The notes beneath the pieces are model-generated. The model made no database searches. It saw only the letters and a program-made list of their open reading frames with translations, and had not been told where the DNA came from. A stretch of 64,000 nt of DNA, taken from Phil1 sp963643205. GTDB taxonomy: Bacteria > Bacillota > Clostridia > Christensenellales > CAG-138. Every line of letters starts with the position of its first letter. Position 1 is the stretch's first letter. Location of the stretch: contig CAVIJJ010000003.1 in NCBI GenBank assembly GCA_963643205.1, positions 1-64,000 on the forward strand, written 5' to 3'. Shown one piece after another: positions 50,986 to 58,383 of the stretch. The position numbers and the translations under genes are program-made.

Positions 50986-51969
50986 TTATATTTTCTGTTT
51001 TTCGCGCAGGCGGTCTATCTTTTCGGTTAAATACATAAGCGAGCCTTCGTCCACCTGATAGGCGCACTGGATCAGATGCCCCGCGCCCTCAAACCGCTTA
51101 AGCCAATGCATTATTTCTCCTGAGCAATACTTTTCGTAGTTTTCCGGCACAAGTATGGCCGTTTTGTCGAAAAAGTACGCGTTCCAGTCAATGTCCTGAT
51201 CCGTAAGCACGGGTTCGGAAACAGATACCTGCTCGGTATAGGTGGAGCCCAGCTCATGAAGCAGGCGGCCGAAGCGCTGGCTTCTGCAAACTATTCCCAC
51301 CCGCTCCCCGGCGGGGAGCTTTACTATTTTGGCCACGCTGTCCGGCCTCAGGCGAAGGGCAATCTTGGCTATTTTATTCTTCTGGGAAATTCTGCTTCCT
51401 ATATCTTCCGCGTGCTCGGCCGTTGTAACCACCAGGTCCATATCCTCGCTTATCTTATACGGATAAGCCACAATATCGTCCAGCAGATAGGAATACCAGT
51501 CCACCTGCCTTATCCCCCTCAGCTGTACCATAAGCTGAGAAAGAATCTCCGGATTGCATTCAACAACCGCTATTTTCAGGTTTTGCTGCTTTGCGGCCCT
51601 GTCCCGCAGGCGAAGGTTAAGGAAAATATTGATTTCCGCCATGGAAAAATCCATGCCCTCCAGCTGCTCAATCAGGGAGTCTATCGCGGCCATGGCGCGT
51701 TCCTTGCGGCTGTCCGAAGAGGTGGGCTGGTAGCGCACAAACGTGCCGCGGCCCTGGATTTTTTCCACAATGCCCAGCTGCTCAAGCTCATCATAGGAGC
51801 GCTTTATGGTTCCCCTGGCAACGCCAAGCTCATCCGCAAGGTCGCGAACGGTGGGCAGCTGCATACCCGGGGGCATTTTCCCGTTTTTCACATTGGAACG
51901 GATTACGTCCACAAGCTGACGATATATAGGAATACCCAGCTTTGGATCCACCTGATACAGTTCAGACAA
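50986..51969 (-). CDS. GntR-family regulator with a large C-terminal sensor domain
   Basis: 327 residues. The GntR winged helix covers about residues 10-80 (IPIYRQLVDVIRSNV, LPTVRDLADELGVARGTIKRSYDELEQLG, GRGTFVRY). It is followed by about 245 residues that match none of the usual FadR, HutC or aminotransferase-type effector domains I know. IAVVECNPE, LVVTTAEH and GERVGIVCRS look like strands of a two-lobed ligand-binding fold. It lies at the end of the citD-to-fumarase operon and directly ahead of the glmS operon, so it is the likely local regulator of glutamate fermentation. Confidence 0.85.
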   Translation of the reverse strand: MSELYQVDPKLGIPIYRQLVDVIRSNVKNGKMPPGMQLPTVRDLADELGVARGTIKRSYDELEQLGIVEKIQGRGTFVRYQPTSSDSRKERAMAAIDSLIEQLEGMDFSMAEINIFLNLRLRDRAAKQQNLKIAVVECNPEILSQLMVQLRGIRQVDWYSYLLDDIVAYPYKISEDMDLVVTTAEHAEDIGSRISQKNKIAKIALRLRPDSVAKIVKLPAGERVGIVCRSQRFGRLLHELGSTYTEQVSVSEPVLTDQDIDWNAYFFDKTAILVPENYEKYCSGEIMHWLKRFEGAGHLIQCAYQVDEGSLMYLTEKIDRLREKQKI

Positions 51970-52051
51970 AAGTATACCTCCGCACTTTTTCCGCCATGGC
52001 GGAATTGATGGGGGGCAAGACTTCGCCTGCCCCGTTAGTGTTAGTTAATAA
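51970..52051 (-). promoter_or_regulatory. intergenic hairpin between fumarase beta and gntR
   Basis: An inverted repeat GGGGCA / TGCCCC around 52011-52034 without a T-run. It may tune read-through from the catabolic genes into gntR. Confidence 0.35.
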
Positions 52052-52609
52052 TTATATTTGGCTTTCCAGATAAGCCTTGCGGCCGGTTTCGTAAAGGTTG
52101 TTACCCTCGCTGTCTATTACAACAACCACCGGGAAATCCTCTACCTCAAGGCGGCGGATGGCCTCCGCGCCCAGATCCTCATAGGCTATTACCTCGGCCT
52201 TTTTGATGCACTTGCTCAAAAGGGCGCCGCAGCCGCCGATAGCGCCGAAATACACGGCACCGTATTTTTTCATGGCGGCTATTACCTCGGGTCCGCGCTT
52301 GCCCTTGCCTATCATGCCGGTTTCACCCTCGGCTATCATGGTGGGGCTGTAAGCATCCATACGATAGGATGTGGTGGGGCCGGCGGAGCCTATGGCCTGG
52401 CCCTCCTTTGCGGGAGTGGGCCCAACATAATAAATAATGGAATCCTTAACGTCCATGGGCAGGGGCTTACCCTGCGCGACCAGCTCACAAAGGCGCTTAT
52501 GCGCGGCGTCGCGGGCGGTGTAGATTACGCCGGATATCAGGCAGCTGTCGCCGGACTTAAGCTTTCTCGCGTCCTCACGGCTCAGCGGAGCGGTTACTTT
52601 GATTGGCAT
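52052..52609 (-). CDS. class I fumarase-type hydro-lyase, beta subunit (probable mesaconase)
   Basis: 185 residues, the C-terminal (swivelling) domain of two-subunit class I fumarases and tartrate dehydratases. Characteristic are GPTPAKEGQAIGSAGPTTSYRM (key residues G65, S73, T77 by my count), MIGKGKRG and the YFGAIGGCGAL segment. With the alpha subunit it should form a 4Fe-4S hydro-lyase. Between methylaspartate lyase and citramalate-lyase-type genes, hydration of mesaconate to citramalate is the best inference; fumarase activity may also be present. It starts one base after the alpha subunit gene. Confidence 0.88.
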   Translation of the reverse strand: MPIKVTAPLSREDARKLKSGDSCLISGVIYTARDAAHKRLCELVAQGKPLPMDVKDSIIYYVGPTPAKEGQAIGSAGPTTSYRMDAYSPTMIAEGETGMIGKGKRGPEVIAAMKKYGAVYFGAIGGCGALLSKCIKKAEVIAYEDLGAEAIRRLEVEDFPVVVVIDSEGNNLYETGRKAYLESQI

Positions 52610-52610
52610 A

Positions 52611-53450
52611 TTACAGCACCTCCGTTTTATGGCGTGTTACGTGGCAGTTTATGTTCACGGCCACGGGCAGGCCCGCTATATGCGTGGGATAGGTTTCAAT
52701 ATTAACGGCCAGCGCGGTGGTCTTGCCGCCAAAGCCCTGAGGCCCAATGCCCAGCGCGTTTATCTTATCAAGCATTTCCTTTTCAAGATCGGCGTAATAA
52801 GGATCGCCGCTGCGCTGATCCACGGGGCGCATAAGCGCCTTTTTGGCAAGCAGAGCCGCCTTGTCAAACGTGCCGCCGATGCCTACGCCCACAACTATGG
52901 GCGGGCAGGGGTTGGGACCCGCGTCCTCAACAACCTTTATTATAAAGTCCTTAACGCCCTCAAGTCCGTCCGAAGGCTTAAGCATCTTTATCTGGCTCAT
53001 GTTCTCGCTGCCAAAGCCCTTGGGGGCAACGGTTATCTTAAGCTTATCGCCGGGAACGAGATCGTAGTAGATCATGGCGGGGGTATTGTCGCCCGTGTTT
53101 CCGCGGCGAATCGGGTCCTTTACAACACTCTTGCGAAGGTAGCCCTCGGTGTAGCCCTCTCTTACGCCCTGGTTTACAGCCTCGGCGATATCGCCGGATA
53201 TGTGCACATCCTGGCCGATTTCCATAAATACGCAGGCAACGCCGGTATCCTGGCATATGGGCTGGGGACGTTCATCGGCAATATTGAAGTTTTCGATTAT
53301 GCGCTGCAGTATTTCCTGCGCGGGTGCCCAGGGTTCGTTCTGGCAGCTTTTCTCTATGCAGTTTTTCATGTCCTGCGGCAGGTGGCAGTTTGCCTCTATG
53401 CACAGGCGCTTTACCGTTTCGGTAATCTGCTTGGCGGAAATTTCCCTCAT
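52611..53450 (-). CDS. class I fumarase-type hydro-lyase, alpha subunit (probable mesaconase)
   Basis: 279 residues, the iron-sulfur catalytic half. Three candidate cluster cysteines lie in PICQDTGVA, in AGPNPCPPIVV and in NINCHVTRH. Other family features are RRGNTGDNTPA, FGSENMSQIKML and GIGGTFDKAA. It starts 12 bp after citF on the same strand. Mesaconase in glutamate-fermenting organisms is known to be of this class, hence the inferred substrate. Confidence 0.9.
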   Translation of the reverse strand: MREISAKQITETVKRLCIEANCHLPQDMKNCIEKSCQNEPWAPAQEILQRIIENFNIADERPQPICQDTGVACVFMEIGQDVHISGDIAEAVNQGVREGYTEGYLRKSVVKDPIRRGNTGDNTPAMIYYDLVPGDKLKITVAPKGFGSENMSQIKMLKPSDGLEGVKDFIIKVVEDAGPNPCPPIVVGVGIGGTFDKAALLAKKALMRPVDQRSGDPYYADLEKEMLDKINALGIGPQGFGGKTTALAVNIETYPTHIAGLPVAVNINCHVTRHKTEVL

Positions 53451-53462
53451 AATCGCTTCTCC

Positions 53463-54872
53463 TTACCGCCGAGGCACGTTGTATATGGTGTCCAGCAGTT
53501 CTCCGTCGCGGGAGATAACCTTCGCCACGGCGTGGTCGCCCTTGGCTATTGTGTTCGGCTTGCCGGTTATGCTCTCGGCCTTTTCCTTAAGCTCGCGGAT
53601 ATCCACAATGGGCAGGCCCGCCTCAACAAGGCGCTGCTTAAGCTCCGTATCCTTGGGATTTACGGCTATGCCCCCCTGCGTTACCAGCACGTCTATATCC
53701 TTGCCGGGGGTGGAGATGCAGTTTACGCGATCCGTAACGATGGGCAGACGGGCGCGGAACATAGGCGCGATTATCATGGAAAGCTTCGCTCCCGCGGCGG
53801 TATCGCTGTGGCCGCCGGAACCGCCCATAATATATCCGTTGGAATCCGTATGCACGTTTACGTTAAAGTCCGTATCAACCTCGGTAGCTCCGAGAATTAC
53901 AACATCCAGGCTGTCTACCACGGCGCTGCGGGCGCTGGGGCTTGCGTAATGGGAAGCGGAAATCTCCTGATGGCGGGGATTGGTGCGGATGGACTCAACA
54001 GCCTTAAGGTCAAAGCACTGCACGTCGAGCAGGGACTCGAAGCAGCCCGCCTCAAGCATATCCACCATGTATCCCGTAATACCGCCAAGGCCAAAGCTGC
54101 CCTTTATGTTTTCCTGCAGCATAATGTCCTTAAGGAACTTGGCAGCCGCGAGTGACGCGCCGCCGGCACCGGTCTGGAATGAGAATCCGTCCTTAAGAAG
54201 GCCGGAGTACTTAATAACCTTAGCGGCGTTGGAAGCCATAACAAGGCCAACGGGGTCCCTTGTAATCTTGGTTGTGCCGGAAACTATGCCCCTCGGGTCG
54301 CCTATCGCGTCCACGGTAACAACATAGTCCACGTACGTTTCGGGTATTGACCAATCAAGCAGCGGATAGGGCACAAGATTATCGGTTATAACAACAACCT
54401 TCTTGGCGTTCATGGCATCGGGATAGGCATAGCCAAGGCTGCCGCAGGCGCTCTTTCCGTATTTGCCGGAGCAGTTGCCCATGGTGTCGCTTGTGGGCGC
54501 GGCAATGAAGGCCACGTCTATGGGAGTTTGGCCAAGCTCTATCGCGCTCGGGCGGCCGCCGTGGGTGCGGAACTCAACGGGCTCTTCCATTATTCCCTGG
54601 GAAATAGCCTTTCCTACGCCGCCGGCCATATAGTCGGTCTGAATTTTGCGCACCACGTGGTTCTTAATATGGTCAAGCAGGGGCGCGTGAGTATCAAACA
54701 GAGAGCTGGCGTTTACGGTCAGGTCCTTTATGCCCATCTCGGCTATCTGCTCCATGACCATGTTCAGAACATAGTCGCCGTTGCGCAGATGATGATGGAA
54801 AGAAACGGTCATGCCGCTCTTCAAACCGGAAAGCTCAATGGCCTCCTTCAAAGAAGAAACTACTTTATTCAT
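53463..54872 (-). CDS. citF: citrate/citramalate lyase alpha subunit (acyl transferase)
   Basis: 469 residues. It transfers the acetyl-thioester acyl carrier group onto citrate or citramalate. Recognised by VSFHHHLRNGDYV (residues 25-36), GGRPSAIELGQ, VVVITDNLVPYP, GAGGASLAAAKFL and VTQGGIAVNP. It lacks roughly 40 N-terminal residues compared with the ~510-residue E. coli CitF. In this locus the substrate is most likely citramalate, giving acetate and pyruvate. It overlaps citE by 8 bp. Confidence 0.93.
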   Translation of the reverse strand: MNKVVSSLKEAIELSGLKSGMTVSFHHHLRNGDYVLNMVMEQIAEMGIKDLTVNASSLFDTHAPLLDHIKNHVVRKIQTDYMAGGVGKAISQGIMEEPVEFRTHGGRPSAIELGQTPIDVAFIAAPTSDTMGNCSGKYGKSACGSLGYAYPDAMNAKKVVVITDNLVPYPLLDWSIPETYVDYVVTVDAIGDPRGIVSGTTKITRDPVGLVMASNAAKVIKYSGLLKDGFSFQTGAGGASLAAAKFLKDIMLQENIKGSFGLGGITGYMVDMLEAGCFESLLDVQCFDLKAVESIRTNPRHQEISASHYASPSARSAVVDSLDVVILGATEVDTDFNVNVHTDSNGYIMGGSGGHSDTAAGAKLSMIIAPMFRARLPIVTDRVNCISTPGKDIDVLVTQGGIAVNPKDTELKQRLVEAGLPIVDIRELKEKAESITGKPNTIAKGDHAVAKVISRDGELLDTIYNVPRR

Positions 54873-55752
54873 GTGCTTTGCCCCCTCTTCTTATGGCGAT
54901 TTCCTCCGCCATGGCAATGGTCTGCTGTGCCCTGGCTACAATAGGCGCGTCTATCATCTTGCCGTGCAGAGCGATGGCGCCGCGGCCCTGCTCCTTGGCC
55001 TGGCGAATGGCGTCCATAACCTCGTAAGCGTAATCGATATCCTTCTGTGAAGGGCTGAATACCTCGTTTATAACCTCAACGTGGCGGGGAGAAATGGAGG
55101 CTTTGCCGTTAAAGCCGAGCGCCTTGGCGTATTCGGCGTCCGTGCGAATGCCCTCATCGTCGTTAACATCCGTAAACGGAGTATCGTAAACATCAACGTT
55201 GGCGGCCCTTGCGGCGTTTACCATGCGGCTGCGGGCATATTTTATCTCCTCGCCGCCCTTGGTGCGCTTGCAGCGCAAATCCGCGGTAAGGTCCTCCGCG
55301 CCAAGGAACAGCGCGGCCACGCGGTCGCTCGCCGTGGCTATGGCATAGGCGTTCTCAACGCCGAGCGCGGTTTCGATAAGCGGCATAAGGCGCACGGTGT
55401 TCTTTTCGTAGCCCAGGCGCTTTTCAACCTGGCCTATATATTCGCCGGCGGTAATAACGTCCTGCGCGCAGCCGGTCTTGGGCAGCATTATAAGGTTGGG
55501 CTTCTGGGTCATAACCTCGTCCAGGTCACGCTTCCAGTATTCGGTATCTATTGAGTTTATGCGCACTATAATTTCGCAGCCGCGGAAATTAAGATATTTC
55601 ATGGTGTTGCGCACAAGAATTCTTGCGGAATCCTTTTCCGCGGGGGATACCGCGTCCTCAAGGTCGAATATTACGGCATCAGCGCCCAGGCAGTTGCCGT
55701 TTATGAGCAAATTGGGGGTATTGCCGGGTATAAAGAGCATTGAACGGCGCAT
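54865..55752 (-). CDS. citE: citrate/citramalate lyase beta subunit
   Basis: A 295-residue TIM-barrel lyase that cleaves the acyl-carrier-bound citramalyl (or citryl) group, releasing pyruvate (or oxaloacetate). Motifs: RRSMLFIPGNTPNL at residues 2-15, AVIFDLEDAVSPAEKDSAR near 25-43, the metal-site VRINS and LIETALGVENAYAIA, and FLGAEDLTADL. Its RBS AAAGGAG precedes the ATG. It lies 3 bp after citD. Confidence 0.95.
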   Translation of the reverse strand: MRRSMLFIPGNTPNLLINGNCLGADAVIFDLEDAVSPAEKDSARILVRNTMKYLNFRGCEIIVRINSIDTEYWKRDLDEVMTQKPNLIMLPKTGCAQDVITAGEYIGQVEKRLGYEKNTVRLMPLIETALGVENAYAIATASDRVAALFLGAEDLTADLRCKRTKGGEEIKYARSRMVNAARAANVDVYDTPFTDVNDDEGIRTDAEYAKALGFNGKASISPRHVEVINEVFSPSQKDIDYAYEVMDAIRQAKEQGRGAIALHGKMIDAPIVARAQQTIAMAEEIAIRRGGKAHE

Positions 55753-55755
55753 GGC

Positions 55756-56025
55756 TTATTTCTCCTTTCCCCGCAGCACGGCGGTTTCAACCCTGGAGCG
55801 AATAACGCAGTCCAGCGCGCCGCGGTCCACTATGCGAACCTTCGCGCTTTCCACGCCGCACTCCTTAAGCACTTCCTGCACCATAGAGCGAATGGATTCG
55901 CCAAACTGCTGCTCCACAACGGACTCAAGCTCCAGCTGAATTCCCGCGGAGGAAGGCTCAATCTCCACATAAGCGTCACTGGACTCCATCGTGCCGGCAG
56001 ACGCCTTTTTCACAATTTCTGTCAT
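55756..56025 (-). CDS. citD: citrate/citramalate lyase acyl carrier protein (gamma subunit)
   Basis: An 89-residue acyl carrier that bears the phosphoribosyl-dephospho-CoA group on a serine in SAGTMESSD, aligning with the Ser of the E. coli GTLESGD motif. The later QFGESIRSMVQEVL and DRGALDCVIRSRVE match the family. ATG 56025 follows AGAAAGGGG; upstream in-frame residues to 56100 are taken as leader. First gene of the citDEF-fumarase-gntR operon. The genes that make the prosthetic group (citX, citG) are not in the window. Confidence 0.93.
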   Translation of the reverse strand: MTEIVKKASAGTMESSDAYVEIEPSSAGIQLELESVVEQQFGESIRSMVQEVLKECGVESAKVRIVDRGALDCVIRSRVETAVLRGKEK

Positions 56026-56070
56026 ATAGGAAAAGACCCCTTTCTGTAACCTTATCAACAGTATACCTTC

Positions 56071-56095
56071 GCGGAGAAGCTGATGAATTCTCCGC
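56071..56095 (-). promoter_or_regulatory. hairpin in the citD leader
   Basis: Perfect 8-bp stem GCGGAGAA / TTCTCCGC with a 9-base loop in the untranslated leader. No T-run follows. Confidence 0.45.
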
Positions 56096-56122
56096 CGCAA
56101 AGTACTATAACAATTTTACCAT

Positions 56123-56151
56123 ATTATATAATACAATTTTTCGCTTTTCAA
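56123..56151 (-). promoter_or_regulatory. promoter of the citDEF-fumarase-gntR operon
   Basis: TTGAAA (56151-56146), 17 bp, TATAAT (56128-56123) on the minus strand. The string TTGTATTATATA here resembles TTGTAGTATATA at the glmS promoter (11 of 12 positions). Confidence 0.8.
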
Positions 56152-56178
56152 TCGCATTTTGGCTTTTTCCGCGGTATC

Positions 56179-56207
56179 TTTTCAAGCGAAAAATAATGGG
56201 TTATAAT
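56179..56207 (+). promoter_or_regulatory. promoter of citC
   Basis: TTTTCA (56179-56184), 17 bp, TATAAT (56202-56207), divergent from citD. Confidence 0.65.
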
Positions 56208-56246
56208 GCTGTTACTATATCAATGTGTATCAAAGCGGAGGAACCT

Positions 56247-57233
56247 ATGGAAAAAATCCTTGCCTCGCCGCTAAGTCCGCGCCAGCGCGCGCGGTGGGAG
56301 GCCTTTCTTTCAAAGCAGGGGCTGGACGCGGATCCGGGCGTTGAGTCCACGCTGCTTATTGAGGAAGACTCTCAGATAATCGCCACCGGTTCCCGCCAGG
56401 AAAACATACTTAAGTGCATAGCGGTGGATCCCGCGCATCAGGGGGAGGATCTTTCCGCCACCGTATTGAGCGAGCTTAGGCAGGAAGCCTTTCTTAAGGG
56501 ATTTGACCATTTGTTTTTGTATACCAAGCCTAAAAACAGGCTTATGTTCGAGTCTCTGTTCTTTTACACCGTAGCGCAGACCAAAGACGTGCTTTTGATG
56601 GAAAACCGCCGTGGCGGCATAACGGACTTCGTAGCGAAAATTCCAAAGCCGGGGGCAGAGGGAACCATAGGCGCGGTTGTAATGAACTGCAATCCGTTTA
56701 CGCTCGGGCATCGCCATTTGGTTGAAACGGCGGCGCGGGAGTGCGATTGGCTGTATATATTTGTGCTTTCGGAGGAAAAAAGCCTGTTTTCGGCTAATGA
56801 CAGGCTTGCCCTTGTAAAAGAGGGCACGGCGGATTTAACAAACGTAACCGTATGGCCCACGGGGCCGTATCTTATATCCTCCGCCACGTTCCCAACCTAT
56901 TTTCTGCCGGATAAAAGCCGCAAGGCGGAAATTCAATGCAGGCTTGATTTAGAGGTATTCGCGAAGCACTTTGCCCCGCCCCTTTCAATTACCCGCCGCT
57001 TTGTGGGCACGGAGCCTTTTTCGCCGGTTACGGCGCAGTATAACAAAGTTATGCTTGAATGCCTGCCGCAAATGGGGATTGAGGTAACGGAGATAGCAAG
57101 GAAAGAAGGCGCGTCGGGGCCCATAAGCGCAAGCGCGGTAAGGGCGCTTCTCAAAACCGGGCAAAAGGACAACCTAAGCGAGCTTGTGCCCCCAAGCACT
57201 TTAAGATATTTGGAATCAAAAAATCTAATCTGA
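56247..57233 (+). CDS. citC: citrate/citramalate lyase ligase
   Basis: Activates the lyase by acetylating the thiol of its acyl carrier prosthetic group with acetate and ATP. 328 residues: an N-terminal GNAT-like domain (about 1-120, CIAVDPAHQGEDLSATVLSE) and a C-terminal nucleotidyltransferase domain whose ATP motif is CNPFTLGHRHLVE near 147-159, with ISASAVRALL late. ATG 56247 follows GCGGAGGAA; an upstream in-frame ATG (56196) lies within the promoter. It is divergent from citDEF and co-transcribed with the following P-loop gene. Confidence 0.93.
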   Translation: MEKILASPLSPRQRARWEAFLSKQGLDADPGVESTLLIEEDSQIIATGSRQENILKCIAVDPAHQGEDLSATVLSELRQEAFLKGFDHLFLYTKPKNRLMFESLFFYTVAQTKDVLLMENRRGGITDFVAKIPKPGAEGTIGAVVMNCNPFTLGHRHLVETAARECDWLYIFVLSEEKSLFSANDRLALVKEGTADLTNVTVWPTGPYLISSATFPTYFLPDKSRKAEIQCRLDLEVFAKHFAPPLSITRRFVGTEPFSPVTAQYNKVMLECLPQMGIEVTEIARKEGASGPISASAVRALLKTGQKDNLSELVPPSTLRYLESKNLI

Positions 57234-57246
57234 GGAGGAAAAGTTT

Positions 57247-58173
57247 ATGTCTTTTATCGAAAAAGGCACCAACCACATTTACAGCACCTATTACGCCCCC
57301 AGAGGACGCAGCCGTATTTACGAGCTGGGCATTCTGCTTTCTCAGCAGTATCTTTCCCCCTTTGACAGGCTTATAGGCGTTATAGGCGAGGCAGGTTCCG
57401 GCAAAAGTGTGCTTATAAAGGGAATGTTCCCCGGCCTTGAGCTTACAAATGATGACGACGGCGTAAACGTGCGCCCGCTCCCCCTTAAGGAGCAGGATTC
57501 CGAAACCGGATTTTTCACCCCGCATACATACCATGTGGACATTCGCTTTGAAATGGGCTTTACCCAGATGAACGTGCTTGCGGACGCGATTATGCAGGCG
57601 GTACATCGCGGCAAAAGGGTAATAATAGAGCACTTTGACCTTATCTATCCCTTCCTTGGCATGAACGCTGATATACTTATAGGCATAGGCGAGGAAGTGG
57701 TTGTTACCCGCCCGGGTCTCTTCGGCCCCTTGCCGCAGGAGGTATACGATATTGTTTATAAATCCCTGCCCTATCGCCTTATGGCGCACACGGCGGAGGA
57801 CCTTTGCGAATTCTGCATGCCAAAGGACGACATGAACCGCTGCATGCATAGCGACGTAAGGCACGGCTTCATACTGGTATTCCCGGAGTATGAGCCCAAG
57901 TTTGATCTTAGGGAGATTGAGCAAAAGGTGCTTAAAATGATTGCGGACGATATGCCCATAGGCTATTTGGATGAGGGGCACGTGTCCATAGGCGGCGTAA
58001 CGCACCCCTGCACAGGCCCCCGTACGCACGTGCACAACACCGGCATGATAAAGGAATTCCACCTGCTGCCGCATTTTATATACGACAGGCTGCACAAGGA
58101 ATACCTTATGGTCGGCTGCGTTGGCGAAAATTCCCTGGAAAATCTGGGCAAGCTTGACCACATGATAAGATAA
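57247..58173 (+). CDS. P-loop protein with an AlaRS second-additional-domain-like C-terminus
   Basis: 308 residues. The N-terminal part begins with IYSTYYAPRGRSRIYELG and has a Walker A loop GEAGSGKS near residues 47-54. GLELTNDDDGVNVRPLP follows, and RVIIEHFDLIYP resembles a Walker B strand. The C-terminal 80 residues contain CTGPRTHVHNTGMIKEF, close to the C-x-G-T-H-V-x-x-T-G-x-I pattern of the alanyl-tRNA synthetase editing domain. Databases contain such proteins under the odd label 'alanine-tRNA synthetase second additional domain'; the function is unknown. It starts 13 bp after citC with GAGGAGG, so it belongs to the glutamate/citramalate locus. Confidence 0.75.
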   Translation: MSFIEKGTNHIYSTYYAPRGRSRIYELGILLSQQYLSPFDRLIGVIGEAGSGKSVLIKGMFPGLELTNDDDGVNVRPLPLKEQDSETGFFTPHTYHVDIRFEMGFTQMNVLADAIMQAVHRGKRVIIEHFDLIYPFLGMNADILIGIGEEVVVTRPGLFGPLPQEVYDIVYKSLPYRLMAHTAEDLCEFCMPKDDMNRCMHSDVRHGFILVFPEYEPKFDLREIEQKVLKMIADDMPIGYLDEGHVSIGGVTHPCTGPRTHVHNTGMIKEFHLLPHFIYDRLHKEYLMVGCVGENSLENLGKLDHMIR

Positions 58174-58193
58174 AGCTTTTCAGCGCAAAATCA

Positions 58194-58236
58194 AAGCGCC
58201 GTGTTGAGCCAAAGTCGGCCTCGCGCGGCGCTTTTC
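58194..58236 (+). terminator. terminator of the citC operon
   Basis: Stem AAGCGCCG / CGGCGCTT with a 24-base loop region containing a smaller repeat, followed by TTTCG. Moderate quality. Confidence 0.6.
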
Positions 58237-58300
58237 GCGTTCAATAAGGCCGGGCCTTAGGAGCCGCGCTTTACCGATTTCCTATAAGGCAAGAGCATGC

Positions 58301-58329
58301 TTGCAAGATTTACGCAGGCATTGTAAAAT
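58301..58329 (+). promoter_or_regulatory. promoter of the ABC ATPase gene
   Basis: TTGCAA (58301-58306), 17 bp, TAAAAT (58324-58329). The rest of the 58237-58383 gap shows nothing else. Confidence 0.7.
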
Positions 58330-58383
58330 AAGCGGTAGGCACATCGATGCAAACACAAAATAAACGGATCGAGGGCGAACACA

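Noticed and set aside
52599..54155. 518-codon plus-strand frame opposite citF and the fumarase genes
   Set aside because: It is antisense to genes with clear catalytic motifs and has low-complexity Ala/Leu/His composition typical of shadow frames. Similar frames at 1866-2846, 26559-27647, 28947-29957 and 47569-48759 were dropped for the same reason.
53463..56025. Citrate fermentation operon
   Set aside because: No citrate transporter, oxaloacetate decarboxylase, citX or citG is present, while glutamate mutase, Mal and a mesaconase-type enzyme are adjacent; citramalate is the better substrate.
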